Counted from the first letter of the stretch, positions 25,090 to 36,242 are shown. The stretch: DNA of 46,225 bases from Cytophagales bacterium (GCA_013297765.1 JAAFID010000007.1:1-46225); one strand, 5' to 3'. The notes: generated by a model from the letters alone, not told the origin. A program made the numbers and translations.

Positions 25090-27417
25090 CTACCTCCTCC
25101 CTCTCATTTTATTTTCCTTTTTTTCAGGTATTGAAACAGGTGCTTTACTATCTTCAACTTTTCTTACAAATGTCAAATCTATGGTGCGGCGCTCAAGGTC
25201 GGTTTTAAGTATTTTTACAATAATCTTATCGCCTAGGGTGTAGATGCGTTTGTTTTTCTTGCCTACGATTCGGTAGTTTTCCAAATCTGCTTGGTAGTAA
25301 TCATCATCTAGATCAGCTAGTCGCACCATGCCTTCGCACTTGGTTTCTACTATTTCTACAAAAAATCCATGCTCTATCACTCCAGAAATGATGCCTTCAA
25401 ACTCGGTTCCGAAAGGCATCAATTTCATAAATTCTACCTGCTTGTATTTGATAGATGCCCGCTCTGCATCGGCAGCTAGCTTTTCCATTTCTGAAGAATG
25501 CTTGCACTTGTCTTCATAAAAAGTTTTGTTTTCTGATTCCCCACCACTCAAATAATGTTGTAACAAGCGGTGCGACATCATATCGGGGTAGCGGCGTATA
25601 GGCGAGGTAAAGTGGGTATAATGTTTGTAAGCTAGACCAAAATGTATTTCGGGTTCGGTACTGTAAATCGCCTTTGCCATGCAGCGAATGGCTAGGCTTT
25701 GCAACACATTCTGTTCCGGTTTTCCCTCTACATCTTCTATCAATTTATTCAATTCACCAGCAACTTTTTTCTCATCTTCAAGACGAATGTCGTGACCAAA
25801 TTTTTTGGCAAATATGGACAGGGCACTCAACTTGTCCACGTTGGGGTGGTCGTGAATACGGAATACAAAAGTATTTTTTTCTTTTCCTTTTTTCATGAAC
25901 TGTACATGCTCAGCCACCTTTCTGTTCGCCAGTAGCATGAAGTCTTCTATTAGTTTATGGGCATCTTTTCTAATCTTGGGTACTACGGCAAGTGGTTTGC
26001 CATTCTCATCGAGTTTAAAACGCACCTCTACCGTTTCAAAACCGATAGCTCCCATTTTAAATCGGGCTTTACGCATCAGGTGTGCCAAAGAATTCAGTGT
26101 TTCTATCTCCTCCAGATATTCTCCCTTTTTTTCTTCTATTATTTGCTGTACATCTTCATAGGCAAATCGCTTGTCGGAATGAATCACCGTGCGGCCATAC
26201 CATTCGTTATGTATTTTTGCTTTATCGTCTATTTCAAAAACTGCCGAGAACGTAAGTCTATCTTCATTAGGTCTTAGCGAACATACATTGTTTGACAATT
26301 TTTCAGGCAACATAGGTACTACTCTATCTACCAAATAAACGGAAGTAGCCCGCTTGAACGCCTCTTTTTCTAGATTCGTTCCTGGTTTTACATAATGCGT
26401 AACGTCGGCTATGTGAACACCTATCTCCCAATTTCCATTTTTTAATTTTTGAATGGAAAGTGCATCATCAAAATCTTTGGCATCTACAGGGTCAATGGTA
26501 AATGTGGTTATATTTCTAAAATCTCTACGTTTCGCAATTTCCGATTCGGGAATGATGGTAGGTACCGCCTCTGCCTCGTCTAGCACCTCTTGTGGAAATT
26601 TCATTGGTAGGCCATACTCTGCCATAATCGAGTGCATCTCTACTTCATTTTCCCCTGCCATACCCAATACTTCCAGTATTTCGCCCACAGGATTTTTGTT
26701 GGTAGCATTTGGCCATTGGTTAATTTTCACTACAACCTTTTCTCCATCTTTTGCCCCGCCAAGAGCATTCATTGGAACAAATATATCGGTATGCATTTTT
26801 TTATGGTCAGCTATTACAAAAGCAAATCTTGCTGCAATTTCTACACGCCCTACATACTGGTCACGCTTACGCTCTAGCACCTGCACTACCTCACCTTCTG
26901 GCTTACCCGACTTTTCAAATTTACCATTACCCGAAGATTTGGTGTGTTCCAATACTTTTACAATATCGCCATCCATAGCACCATTGAGTTTACTGGCAGC
27001 AACCCATATATCATCGTCTCGCCCATCGCAAACTACAAAGGCAAACCGAGCATTAACATAATCCACACGACCTTGTAAAAATTCTGTGCTGCCGCTGTAT
27101 TGGTAGCTGCCATCTTTTAGCACTGCAATTGAACCATCTTTTGAAAGTCGTTTCAATGCTGCCTCTAGCATCAGCCGCTGTTTGTCGCCATGTAAGCCTA
27201 TTTTTTTTCCTATAATTTTTGCAGTATAGCTTTTAGCTGCATTGGCTTGAAAAAATGATTTTAATGCCTCTTCGCCCAAGCGGTCTTGTGGGTCTTTCTT
27301 CGCAGCATTGGAAGTAGTTTTTTTTGATGTAGATGCAGGTTTTGTTGGCTTTCCAGTCGTCGCCTTCGTTGACTTTGCCGGTTTTTCGCCTTTGCTATTA
27401 TTGGATTTTATACCCAT
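25090..27417 (-). CDS. rnr: Ribonuclease R (RNase II family)
   Basis: FTIDPVDAKDFDDALS catalytic motif, HIADVTHYVKPGTNLEKEAFKRATSVYLVDRVVPMLPEKLSNNVCSLRPNEDRLTFS, HFTSPIRRYPDMMSHRLL, C-terminal S1 domain. Confidence 0.96.
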   Translation of the reverse strand: MGIKSNNSKGEKPAKSTKATTGKPTKPASTSKKTTSNAAKKDPQDRLGEEALKSFFQANAAKSYTAKIIGKKIGLHGDKQRLMLEAALKRLSKDGSIAVLKDGSYQYSGSTEFLQGRVDYVNARFAFVVCDGRDDDIWVAASKLNGAMDGDIVKVLEHTKSSGNGKFEKSGKPEGEVVQVLERKRDQYVGRVEIAARFAFVIADHKKMHTDIFVPMNALGGAKDGEKVVVKINQWPNATNKNPVGEILEVLGMAGENEVEMHSIMAEYGLPMKFPQEVLDEAEAVPTIIPESEIAKRRDFRNITTFTIDPVDAKDFDDALSIQKLKNGNWEIGVHIADVTHYVKPGTNLEKEAFKRATSVYLVDRVVPMLPEKLSNNVCSLRPNEDRLTFSAVFEIDDKAKIHNEWYGRTVIHSDKRFAYEDVQQIIEEKKGEYLEEIETLNSLAHLMRKARFKMGAIGFETVEVRFKLDENGKPLAVVPKIRKDAHKLIEDFMLLANRKVAEHVQFMKKGKEKNTFVFRIHDHPNVDKLSALSIFAKKFGHDIRLEDEKKVAGELNKLIEDVEGKPEQNVLQSLAIRCMAKAIYSTEPEIHFGLAYKHYTHFTSPIRRYPDMMSHRLLQHYLSGGESENKTFYEDKCKHSSEMEKLAADAERASIKYKQVEFMKLMPFGTEFEGIISGVIEHGFFVEIVETKCEGMVRLADLDDDYYQADLENYRIVGKKNKRIYTLGDKIIVKILKTDLERRTIDLTFVRKVEDSKAPVSIPEKKENKMRGRR

Positions 27418-27447
27418 AAAAATTTGTATTAAAGAATGAGGTCTATT

Positions 27448-29286
27448 TTATAAGGAGGTAATGATTTTACCTTTTCGTTTCAACTGTGTTTTTCTAATGT
27501 CTTCTAGGTCGCCACGTGGTATGGCAGAAATCAATTTCTTAGTATATTCTGATTTTGGGTTATTGTAAATATCTTCTGAATAACCCATTTCCTCTATCAC
27601 GCCTTTATTCATTACTATCATTCGGTCTGACATGAATTTGACTACCGACAAATCGTGTGAAATAAAGATACACGTAAAATTGAACTGTTCTTTCAATTTG
27701 TTAAGCAGGTTCAATACCTGTGCCTGCACCGACACATCTAGTGCCGAAACAGATTCATCGCAAATGATGAATTTGGGGTTCAGTGCCAATGCCCTTGCAA
27801 TACATATCCGTTGGCGTTGACCGCCTGAGAACTCGTGAGGATAACGCTCAAAATGCTCGGCTTTTAAACTTACCGTTTCTAACAATTCTATTGCATGTTT
27901 CTTTCTAGAATAATCGCTGTGCAATATCTTATTTACACGCATAGGCTCTATGATTGCCTCGCCAATAGTCATACGTGGGTTGAGCGATGAATAGGGATCT
28001 TGAAATATAATCTGAATGTCTTTTCTCAGTTTGCGAAGGTCTTCTTTTTTCATGCGAACTATGTCCATTCCCTCCAGCAATATTTCCCCAGCAGTAGGCT
28101 CTATCAACCTCAATATAGTTCTTCCCAATGTAGTTTTACCACAACCCGATTCGCCCACCAAACCCACTGTTTCGCCAGGATAAATATTGAAACTCACGTC
28201 GTCAACAGCCTTTACGTATCCTTTTACTTTGCCAAATAACCCAGTGGAAATAGGAAAGTAAGTTTTCAAATTTTTGATTTCTAAATGCGGGGTTTGCTGC
28301 ATTATTTTCGCTCGCTTTTCTTCTATTTCATCGTCGCCTTCAAAGTTGAAAAGTAGTGCCTCGCCTATAGAAGAAAAGTGTTGGGTTTCTTTTTCGGTAA
28401 TTTTGCCTAGTGCATCCACATCCATAAAATCGGAAACAATGGGCAATACTTTAAGTTTAATATCTAATCGTGGCCTACAAGCGAGTAGCCCTTTGGTATA
28501 GGGGTGTTTGGGGTTGCTAAATATATCCCATACAGTTCCTTGCTCCACTATTTTACCATGATACATCACCAACACTCTGTCCGCAATTTCAGCTATTACC
28601 CCTAAATCGTGGGTGATAAAGATGATGGACATATTTTTTTCATCTCGCAATTGCCGCATCAATTCCAGTATTTTTGCCTGAACGGTAACATCTAATGCAG
28701 TTGTAGGTTCGTCGGCAATTAGTAGCGATGGTTCGCAGCTCATGGCCATCGCAATCATCACTCGTTGTTTTTGCCCTCCAGAAATTTGATGAGGATAGCT
28801 GTCAAATATGGCTTCAGGCCTAGGCAATTCTACTTTTTTAAATAATTCTATAGTAAGTACCTTGGCTTCTTTTTTACTCATTTTTTGATGTAGCATAATG
28901 GCTTCCATCACTTGATTTCCACACGTATATACAGGGTTTAGCGAGGTCATAGGCTCCTGAAAAATCATGGCTATTTCATTGCCTCGCTCGTGTTGCATTT
29001 CCTTTTCAGAAAGCCCTACTAAATCTATTTGACCTCTTGTAGGCGAGTTAAAAATAATTTCACCACCCACAATTTCACCAATAGGCCGAGGGAGCAATTT
29101 CATAATGGAAAGTGAAGTGACTGACTTGCCAGAACCCGATTCGCCAACAATACCAATGGTTTCACCCTTGCGAATGTAAAAACTGACATCGTCAACAGCC
29201 TTTACCAAACCATTGTCGGTATTGAAATATGTTTGCAGATTTTTTACTTCTAGCAAATAATCTTCTGGTTTGCTTTCGTCTATCAT
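27448..29286 (-). CDS. Oligo/dipeptide ABC transporter ATP-binding protein, fused two-ATPase (DppD-DppF-like)
   Basis: Two Walker A ([16 protein letters not shown]), two signatures ([28 protein letters not shown]) and two Walker B motifs in one 612-aa chain. Confidence 0.93.
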   Translation of the reverse strand: MIDESKPEDYLLEVKNLQTYFNTDNGLVKAVDDVSFYIRKGETIGIVGESGSGKSVTSLSIMKLLPRPIGEIVGGEIIFNSPTRGQIDLVGLSEKEMQHERGNEIAMIFQEPMTSLNPVYTCGNQVMEAIMLHQKMSKKEAKVLTIELFKKVELPRPEAIFDSYPHQISGGQKQRVMIAMAMSCEPSLLIADEPTTALDVTVQAKILELMRQLRDEKNMSIIFITHDLGVIAEIADRVLVMYHGKIVEQGTVWDIFSNPKHPYTKGLLACRPRLDIKLKVLPIVSDFMDVDALGKITEKETQHFSSIGEALLFNFEGDDEIEEKRAKIMQQTPHLEIKNLKTYFPISTGLFGKVKGYVKAVDDVSFNIYPGETVGLVGESGCGKTTLGRTILRLIEPTAGEILLEGMDIVRMKKEDLRKLRKDIQIIFQDPYSSLNPRMTIGEAIIEPMRVNKILHSDYSRKKHAIELLETVSLKAEHFERYPHEFSGGQRQRICIARALALNPKFIICDESVSALDVSVQAQVLNLLNKLKEQFNFTCIFISHDLSVVKFMSDRMIVMNKGVIEEMGYSEDIYNNPKSEYTKKLISAIPRGDLEDIRKTQLKRKGKIITSL

Positions 29287-29733
29287 AAAGTAAATGCTAG
29301 AAAAAGAATTTGATTGTAGAGCCTAGTACGAGATAAGAGGTTTTTTTGATATTAAAAAATATTCTACATTTTATTTGGGTCGAGATGTGTGTACGGTTTT
29401 GTATGCATTAACTATATCATTGAGCGGTAGGCTAAATCATCCGTCATGGTCAGTTGCCATCAACTATTGTAAGCCAATTAGACTACAAATTTTCATCATA
29501 TTTTCATAAAGGGATTGATGGAAATATAGAACCTAGGTTAGGAGAGCAATGAAACTTCACTGGCGATTGTAAAGTTCAATTTTAGAATCTCAATAGAAGA
29601 TGATTGTAGTATTAAATTATATAAATTCATTGGTCTGTTTTTATTCAAAAAAGTAATAGCTCTGTTAAATGTCAGCAATTATCAATGGTTTTAAATTTAA
29701 TTGCCCTGATGTAAATCAAGAGCACAATGTAGG

Positions 29734-29764
29734 TTTGTTGTGTATCAAAAAAACGATATATTTG
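29734..29764 (+). promoter_or_regulatory. Bacteroidetes sigma-ABfr-type promoter upstream of the aldolase
   Basis: TTTG (29734-29737)-N19-TATATTTG (29757-29764) matches the TTTG/TAnnTTTG consensus exactly, 46 bp before the ATG. Confidence 0.7.
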
Positions 29765-29810
29765 TTGCTTGTAATTTTTATTATTTGAATTTATTTAAAA
29801 ACGTTTTCTG

Positions 29811-30869
29811 ATGTCGTACAACAAAATTGTTTCCCTTTTAGGCAGTGATGCCGATAGTCTATTAAACCACACTTGTAATACTTTTTCAAAAGAATCCATT
29901 AGAAATCCACACGGAAACTATGTTGATGATTCTTTTGTAAATTCCAATAGAACTCCTCAGGTTTTGAATAGCCTTTCTCGCATGTTTAACCACGGTCGCC
30001 TTGCAGGTACGGGTTACATTGGTATCCTTCCAGTAGATCAAGGCATAGAGCATACGGCAGGTGCATCTTTTTCACCAAACCCTATGTATTTCAATCCAGA
30101 AAACATCATCAAATTGGCGATGGAAAGTGGTTGCAATGCAGTAGCCAGTACTTTTGGTACATTAGCACTTAATTCTAGAAAATACGCTCACAAAATTCCA
30201 TTTATGGTAAAAATCAATCACAATGAATTGATGACTTACCCCAATAAAACCAACCAAATCATGTACGGTACGGTGCGTGAAGCATGGAACCTAGGTGCTT
30301 GTTCAGTTGGTGCAACCATTTATTTTGGTGCAGAAGAGTCAAACAGACAATTGCAAGAAGTTTCTGAAGCTTTCGAATTGGCACATCAATTAGGTATGGC
30401 TACTGTATTGTGGTGCTATACTAGAAACAATGGGTTTAAAAAAGACGGCGTAGATTATCATAATTCTACTGACATGAGTAGTCAAGCAACACATTTGGGT
30501 GTAACTATTCAGGCCGATTTGATCAAGCAAAAATTACCAGAAAACAATGGGGGTTTCAAAGCCATCGGTTTTGGTAAGTTTGATGAGAAAATGTACACAC
30601 AGTTAAGTACAAATCATCCAATAGACCTGACCCGCTACATGGTAGCCAATTGCTACATGGGCAAAATTGGTTTGATTAACTCAGGTGGTGAATCGAAAGG
30701 AGCATCAGATTTGGCAGAATCTGTAAAAACTGCGGTGATCAATAAAAGAGCAGGTGGTGTAGGTCTTATTTTAGGCCGTAAAGCATTCCAACGCCCATTC
30801 AACGAAGGTGTAGAATTGCTTCAAGCTATTCAAGATGTATATTTGGCCAAAGAAATTGATTTGGCTTAA
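29811..30869 (+). CDS. fbaB: Class I fructose-bisphosphate aldolase (DhnA/FbaB type)
   Basis: [94 protein letters not shown]. Confidence 0.93.
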   Translation: MSYNKIVSLLGSDADSLLNHTCNTFSKESIRNPHGNYVDDSFVNSNRTPQVLNSLSRMFNHGRLAGTGYIGILPVDQGIEHTAGASFSPNPMYFNPENIIKLAMESGCNAVASTFGTLALNSRKYAHKIPFMVKINHNELMTYPNKTNQIMYGTVREAWNLGACSVGATIYFGAEESNRQLQEVSEAFELAHQLGMATVLWCYTRNNGFKKDGVDYHNSTDMSSQATHLGVTIQADLIKQKLPENNGGFKAIGFGKFDEKMYTQLSTNHPIDLTRYMVANCYMGKIGLINSGGESKGASDLAESVKTAVINKRAGGVGLILGRKAFQRPFNEGVELLQAIQDVYLAKEIDLA

Positions 30870-30886
30870 TTAATATTAAAAATTTT

Positions 30887-30927
30887 GGGCAAAAAGTGGT
30901 TATTATCAATCATTTTTTGCCCTTATT
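30887..30927 (+). terminator. Probable terminator after the aldolase gene
   Basis: GGGCAAAAA (30887-30895)/TTTTTGCCC (30914-30922), followed by ttattta. Confidence 0.55.
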
Positions 30928-30993
30928 TATTTCATATATATTTTTTTGTGTCAGCAATATTTGTGAAATTCTCGAATCCATAAAATAGATACT

Positions 30994-31902
30994 ATGTCTT
31001 GGTTTAAAAGAACTGCAAAAGGAATACATACTCCCACAGAACAAAAGATGGAAGTGCCCGACGGGCTGTGGTACCAATGCCCAGAGTGTAAAAAAGTAAT
31101 GCAGACCTCAGAGCATACCGCTCACGCCTTTACCTGCTCGGCTTGCAACTATCATGCACGTATAGGTTCGGCCGAATATTTTGAACTACTTTTTGACGAC
31201 AATACTTTTACAGAGCTAGATGAAAACATCACCTCGGGCAACCCACTAGATTTTGTAGATAGCCAACCATATTCCGATAGAATAAAAGCCTCGCAAAAAA
31301 AATCGGGATTGAAAGATGCCGTGCGTTCGGGCTATGGCAATATGAACGAAGCACTGGTCGTGATTGCTTGCATGGATTTTAAGTTTATTGGCGGCTCTAT
31401 GGGTTCGGTGGTAGGAGAGAAAATCGCCAGAGCCATAGACAAAGCCAGAGAATTGCAATGCCCCTTCATCATGATTTCAAAATCTGGAGGAGCCAGAATG
31501 ATGGAAGCAGGATTTTCCTTGATGCAAATGGCCAAGACCTCTGCACGTTTAGCATTGCTAGATCAAGCCAAATTACCATACCTTTCCATTCTTACCGACC
31601 CTACTACAGGCGGCGTTACGGCATCGTATGCCATGCTGGGCGATTTTAATATTTCTGAACCAGGTGCATTGATAGGTTTTGCTGGCCCTAGAGTAATTCG
31701 TGAAACGATAGGCAAAGACTTGCCGAAAGATTTTCAAAGTGCAGAATTTTTACTCGAGCATGGTTTTATAGATTTTATAGTAGATAGAAAAGAGATGAAA
31801 AATACCCTTTCAGACTTGCTATGTATGCTCGCCACCAAAGAAAAATGTGCTGAAGTAAAAGCCCGCAAAGCCGAACCCAAAGTGGCGAAAGTGAAGGAGT
31901 AA
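30994..31902 (+). CDS. accD: Acetyl-CoA carboxylase carboxyltransferase subunit beta
   Basis: Zn finger [107 protein letters not shown]. Confidence 0.96.
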   Translation: MSWFKRTAKGIHTPTEQKMEVPDGLWYQCPECKKVMQTSEHTAHAFTCSACNYHARIGSAEYFELLFDDNTFTELDENITSGNPLDFVDSQPYSDRIKASQKKSGLKDAVRSGYGNMNEALVVIACMDFKFIGGSMGSVVGEKIARAIDKARELQCPFIMISKSGGARMMEAGFSLMQMAKTSARLALLDQAKLPYLSILTDPTTGGVTASYAMLGDFNISEPGALIGFAGPRVIRETIGKDLPKDFQSAEFLLEHGFIDFIVDRKEMKNTLSDLLCMLATKEKCAEVKARKAEPKVAKVKE

Positions 31903-31990
31903 GTTTTAAAAAAGGTTATACGTTTTACGTTGTAAAGTTATACGTATAGAAAAAACTTACCAACTAATACCTTTGTCCTTTCGAATTTTT

Positions 31991-32104
31991 TTGTCATTTC
32001 GAACGAAGGCATCTGATATTGATGTGGTGTAGTAATTATATATCGAAAAAGCTAGACGAAGCTCCACAATATTCAGACCCATCGCTTCGCTCTGGGTGAC
32101 AAAA
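31991..32104. repeat. Intergenic palindromic repeat element, upstream copy
   Basis: Left arm TTGTCATTTCGAACGAAG and right arm CTTCGCTCTGGGTGACAA are imperfect inverted repeats. The right 31 bp CAGACCCATCGCTTCGCTCTGGGTGACAAAA (32074-32104) is identical to 34143-34173. Confidence 0.75.
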
Positions 32105-32109
32105 ACAAT

Positions 32110-32140
32110 TTTGTTATGGCCTTTCATTTTCATAACTTTA
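32110..32140 (+). promoter_or_regulatory. Bacteroidetes-type promoter for the DUF285 gene
   Basis: TTTG (32110-32113)-N19-TAACTTTA (32133-32140), one mismatch from TAnnTTTG, 22 bp before the ATG. Confidence 0.5.
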
Positions 32141-32162
32141 GCAAAAATTAAACAATTATTTT

Positions 32163-33968
32163 ATGAATATCTTTACCAGCCTACGCCTTAGTGCTATTGT
32201 ACTACTCAGCTTTTTATTCACCACCAGCTACGCTCAAAAGGAAGAAGACTATTTTATTACAGTTTGGGATTTGTCGTTGGATAAAAATAGTAATACTAGT
32301 ATAGAATTTTCAACTTTAACCACTGGAGACGTTATTTATACTTGGGAAACTATTCCTGCAGGGCAATCGGGTAGAGGGGAAATTATTGTTAGTGGAATTC
32401 AAGTCTCGATTTCTAATTTGCCAATAGGTAAAACCATTAAATTAAAATTAGCTCCGCAAAATTTAAAGGGTTTTTATTCTAATTATCGAGATAATTTTAA
32501 ATTAATTGATGTTAAACAATGGGGTAAAGCAGTGTGGAGTAGCCTAGAAGGAGCATTTGTCAAAAGTAGAAATTTAAATATTTCGGCAACGGATTTGCCA
32601 AATTTAACTTTGGTAAAATCCCTCAACCGTATGTTTTATCAGTGTTTTAAATTAAATGGCCCTTCAAACATTAACCAATGGAATACCCAAAATATACTTG
32701 ATATGGCATATATGTTCGCATATACTGAATCCTTTAATCAACCTATTGGAGACTGGAATACTCAGAATGTAATAAATATGGAGGGCATGTTTAGAGAAGC
32801 TAAATCTTTTAATCAACCTATTGGAAACTGGAATACTCAGAGTGCAATAAATATGGAGAATATGTTCGAAAATGGTAAATTATTTAATCAACCTATTGGA
32901 AACTGGAATACTCAGAATGTAATAAATACGACGGGTATGTTTGCATTAGCTAAATCTTTTAATCAACCTATTGGAAATTGGAATACTGAAAATGTGCTGA
33001 ATATGAACGGTATGTTCATGTATGCTGAATCTTTTAATCAACCTATTGGAAACTGGAATACTCAAAATGTAATAGATATGAATGGTATGTTCTATAATGC
33101 TAGTTCTTTTAATCAACCAATAGGAAATTGGAATACAAGCAAAGTAACTCAAATGAACGGCATGTTTAGAGAAGCTAAATCTTTTAATCAACCTATTGGA
33201 AACTGGAATACTCAAAATGTAACAAATATGGAGGGTATGTTCTATAATGCTAAATCATTTAATCAACCCATTGGCAATTGGGATACCCAAAATGTAACCA
33301 GTATGAGTGAAATGTTCCGTAATGCACTAACCTTTAACCAACCAATTGGTAAATGGAATACCAAAAATGTTGCTTTTATGGATGGTATGTTTTACGGAGT
33401 AAAGTCCTTCAACCAGCGATTAGATTCTCTGACATTAAATCAAGCAGTTCATTTTGGTGGATTTTTAGCAACGATTGATTTTACTACATCAATTTACCTG
33501 CTATTTATGCTTGACTCATGCGGCATGGATTGTGAAAACTATTCTAACACCCTCATAGGATGGGCAAATAACCCAAATACACCAACAAACAAAGAATTTG
33601 GTGCAGCAGGTCTAAAATACACCTGTCTCGCCCAAGCAGCCAGAGATATCCTCACCAAACCTGTAGCCCAAGGTGGAAAAGGCTGGACAATATATGGCGA
33701 CGCACTTTCCACAGAAGATTGTGGTCTTATCACTGCCGAGGAAGAAGGAGTAGACAAACCAGTACTTTCTATCTACCCCAACCCAGCGCAAGACAAATTA
33801 TTCTTAAAAAATGCTATTACAAATACAGCTTACAAAATCATTGATGGCTTGGGCAGAGAAGTAAATGCGGGCACTTGTGAAAATGAGGAAATTTCAATTG
33901 CTACTTTACCTTCTGGTTTGTACACTTTGCGGTGTGGTAATAGGTACTTTACTTTTGTGAAAGAGTAG
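32163..33968 (+). CDS. BspA-like/DUF285 repeat surface protein with T9SS C-terminal domain
   Basis: Signal peptide (LSAIVLLSFLFTTSYAQ); repeats FNQPIGNWNTQNVTNMEGMFYNAKS; C-terminal LSIYPNPAQDKLFLKNAITNTAYKIIDGLGREV...LPSGLYTLRCGNRYFTFVKE. Confidence 0.92.
   Translation: MNIFTSLRLSAIVLLSFLFTTSYAQKEEDYFITVWDLSLDKNSNTSIEFSTLTTGDVIYTWETIPAGQSGRGEIIVSGIQVSISNLPIGKTIKLKLAPQNLKGFYSNYRDNFKLIDVKQWGKAVWSSLEGAFVKSRNLNISATDLPNLTLVKSLNRMFYQCFKLNGPSNINQWNTQNILDMAYMFAYTESFNQPIGDWNTQNVINMEGMFREAKSFNQPIGNWNTQSAINMENMFENGKLFNQPIGNWNTQNVINTTGMFALAKSFNQPIGNWNTENVLNMNGMFMYAESFNQPIGNWNTQNVIDMNGMFYNASSFNQPIGNWNTSKVTQMNGMFREAKSFNQPIGNWNTQNVTNMEGMFYNAKSFNQPIGNWDTQNVTSMSEMFRNALTFNQPIGKWNTKNVAFMDGMFYGVKSFNQRLDSLTLNQAVHFGGFLATIDFTTSIYLLFMLDSCGMDCENYSNTLIGWANNPNTPTNKEFGAAGLKYTCLAQAARDILTKPVAQGGKGWTIYGDALSTEDCGLITAEEEGVDKPVLSIYPNPAQDKLFLKNAITNTAYKIIDGLGREVNAGTCENEEISIATLPSGLYTLRCGNRYFTFVKE
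32733..33480 (+). repeat. Ten 75-bp (25-aa) DUF285 tandem repeats
   Basis: FNQ(P/R)-encoding start at 32733, 32808, 32883, 32958, 33033, 33108, 33183, 33258, 33333 and 33408, all exactly 75 bp apart. Confidence 0.95.
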
Positions 33969-33992
33969 GGATTTTAAGTACAATGCAATTTT

Positions 33993-34198
33993 TGTCATTT
34001 TGAATGAAGTGAAAAATAATTAATCTTTGTCATGTCGAGTGGAACGAGACATCTGTTATAGGTATGGTAAGCAATCATGTTCAGACAGAAACTAAGTAGT
34101 AGAATCTAAAGCTTAATAAAAAAAGCACTTCATAGCTTCTACCAGACCCATCGCTTCGCTCTGGGTGACAAAATTATGCTCTCTACTCAAAGCGACAA
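33993..34198. repeat. Intergenic palindromic repeat element, downstream copy with nested arms
   Basis: Inner element about 34027-34173 (TTGTCATGTCGAG...CAGACCCATCGCTTCGCTCTGGGTGACAAAA). Outer arms TTGTCATTTTGAATGAAG (33993) and CTCAAAGCGACAA (to 34198) are again imperfect inverted repeats. Confidence 0.65.
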
Positions 34199-34323
34199 AA
34201 AACGTAAAACTTAATAACGTATAACGTTCAACTTACCTAAGCCTGCAAAATTATTTACCCCCCAATGCTATTTTTTTCTCTACCAAATATTTACTTTTGA
34301 GGAAATTCTAAATTATAATACCC

Positions 34324-34635
34324 ATGTCAATGGACAAAAACCATCAAGAAATTCTAGACAGTGCTGAGTTTAAAAAATTGATTAGCACACGATGGGCAGT
34401 TTCTCTAGCCCTTGCTACTGTAATGTTGAGCATCTATTTTGGCTATCTTTTATTGATTGCTTTCAACAAACCTGTTTTGGCCAGTATGATTGGCCATAAC
34501 CTTACCTTGGCTATTCCTGTTGGCTTAGGAATCATCATCTCTGCTTGGCTGCTTACTGGCGTGTATGTGCTATGGGCAAACGACAAGTACGACGGGGCGG
34601 TGAACGAAATCAAAGCCAAAATTCGCAAAAATTAA
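34324..34635 (+). CDS. DUF485 (YjcH-like) membrane protein
   Basis: Two TM segments, STRWAVSLALATVMLSIYFGYLLLIAF...WLLTGVYVLWANDKYD; directly upstream of an ActP-type symporter. Confidence 0.88.
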   Translation: MSMDKNHQEILDSAEFKKLISTRWAVSLALATVMLSIYFGYLLLIAFNKPVLASMIGHNLTLAIPVGLGIIISAWLLTGVYVLWANDKYDGAVNEIKAKIRKN

Positions 34636-34656
34636 TTTATCCCTATATTCCATTTT

Positions 34657-36219
34657 ATGATTCTATTAGACGCTTCTACCTCTTCTATAGGGCAGACAAG
34701 TTTTATTTCCATTGGTATGTTTTTACTTTTTGTTGGCATCACCATGATGATTACTTATTGGGCAGCCAAGAAAACCAAAACTACATCTGAGTTTTATGCT
34801 GCAGGCCGTAGCATTACTGGTTTTCAAAATGGTTTGGCATTGGCTGGCGATTATATGAGTGCCGCATCTTTTCTAGGCATCGCAGGAATGGTGGCACTAA
34901 GGGGGTACGATGGCTTGATATATTCCATTGGCTTTTTGGTAGGCTGGCCCATCATTATGTTTTTGATTGCAGAGCCTTTGAGAAATTTGGGCAAATACAC
35001 TTTTGCCGATGTGGTAGCATTTCGCTTGAAACAAAGACCTGTGCGAATAGCAGCGTCTATAGGTTCACTTTCTACCATATCTTTTTACCTCATTGCACAG
35101 ATGGTGGGAGCGGGTGGACTTATCAGTAAAATATTTGCCCTAGATTACAGCATAGCAGTGGTTATAGTAGGTATTGTGATGTCGGCGTATGTGCTGTTCG
35201 GTGGTATGTTGGCAACTACTTGGGTACAAATTATTAAGGCAATATTATTGTTGAGCGGTGCGAGTATTATCGTGTTGCTTACGCTTTCTCATTTTCATTT
35301 CAATCCATTAGAATTGTTCTCTGCCGCCGCCGATCAGTATGGTAGCGAAGTGCTTTCGCCAGGGAGTTATATTTCTAATCCTTGGGATGCACTATCACTG
35401 GGAATGGCGTTGATGTTGGGCACCGCAGGTTTACCACATATCTTGATGCGGTTTTACACCGTACCCGATGCTAAAGCTGCACGTAAATCAGTGTTCGTAG
35501 CTACCGGCTTTATTGGTTATTTCTACATTCTTACTTTTATCATTGGTTTTGGTGCCATGGTGTTGGTGGGCAAAGAGGTGATAAGTGCTGGCGGTACAGA
35601 CACCAGTGGCAACATGGCAGCATTGATGCTTGCTGAGGCTACAGGCGGAAGTGCCTTTCTTGGTTTTATCGCTGCGGTTGCTTTCGCTACTATATTGGCC
35701 GTGGTTGCTGGGCTTACCTTATCTGGGGCTTCTACTATTTCTCACGATTTGTATGTAAATGTGGTAAAGAAAGGAATTGCTAATGAAGCGGGCGAGGTAA
35801 AAGTGGCGAAGACTGCAACCATTGGTCTCGGGATACTTTCCATTATTTTAGGGTTGTTGTTCAAAGGGCAAAACGTAGCATTCATGGTAGGTTTGGCGTT
35901 TGCTATTGCAGCCAGTGCCAATTTTCCTGCATTGATTTTATCTATTCTTTGGAAAAAATTTACGACCAGAGGAGCTCAAATAAGTATTCTCACAGGTACT
36001 ATTACATCTATTTTGCTCATTATTCTCAGCCCTACCGTATGGAAAGATTTGTTGGGAAATGAAGCGGCAATATTTCCTTTGAAGAACCCTGCATTAATAT
36101 CTTTGCCATTGTCTTTCTTAGCTGGTATTGTTACCTCGTTAATGTATCCCGAATTAGAAGCCCAAGAGAAATTTGAAAAGGAAAAATTACGAACTTATCT
36201 AGGAGTAGGGGCAGAGTAA
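34657..36219 (+). CDS. actP: Cation/acetate symporter (sodium:solute symporter family)
   Basis: [95 protein letters not shown]. Confidence 0.93.
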   Translation: MILLDASTSSIGQTSFISIGMFLLFVGITMMITYWAAKKTKTTSEFYAAGRSITGFQNGLALAGDYMSAASFLGIAGMVALRGYDGLIYSIGFLVGWPIIMFLIAEPLRNLGKYTFADVVAFRLKQRPVRIAASIGSLSTISFYLIAQMVGAGGLISKIFALDYSIAVVIVGIVMSAYVLFGGMLATTWVQIIKAILLLSGASIIVLLTLSHFHFNPLELFSAAADQYGSEVLSPGSYISNPWDALSLGMALMLGTAGLPHILMRFYTVPDAKAARKSVFVATGFIGYFYILTFIIGFGAMVLVGKEVISAGGTDTSGNMAALMLAEATGGSAFLGFIAAVAFATILAVVAGLTLSGASTISHDLYVNVVKKGIANEAGEVKVAKTATIGLGILSIILGLLFKGQNVAFMVGLAFAIAASANFPALILSILWKKFTTRGAQISILTGTITSILLIILSPTVWKDLLGNEAAIFPLKNPALISLPLSFLAGIVTSLMYPELEAQEKFEKEKLRTYLGVGAE

Positions 36220-36242
36220 ATTTTTAACAAGGTATATTAATG

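Noticed and set aside
26453-27061. 202-aa plus-strand ORF antisense to rnr (and smaller ones at 25674-26277)
   Set aside because: Fully inside the well-supported rnr CDS; Ser/Thr-rich composition is typical of shadow ORFs.
29287-29733. Possible small RNA or gene remnant in the ~520-bp gap before the aldolase
   Set aside because: No ORF, strong hairpin or recognisable RNA fold seen by eye; only the promoter near 29734-29764 is supportable.
32946-33215. Antisense 89-aa repeat ORF
   Set aside because: Mirror of the 75-bp DUF285 repeat; no independent coding evidence.
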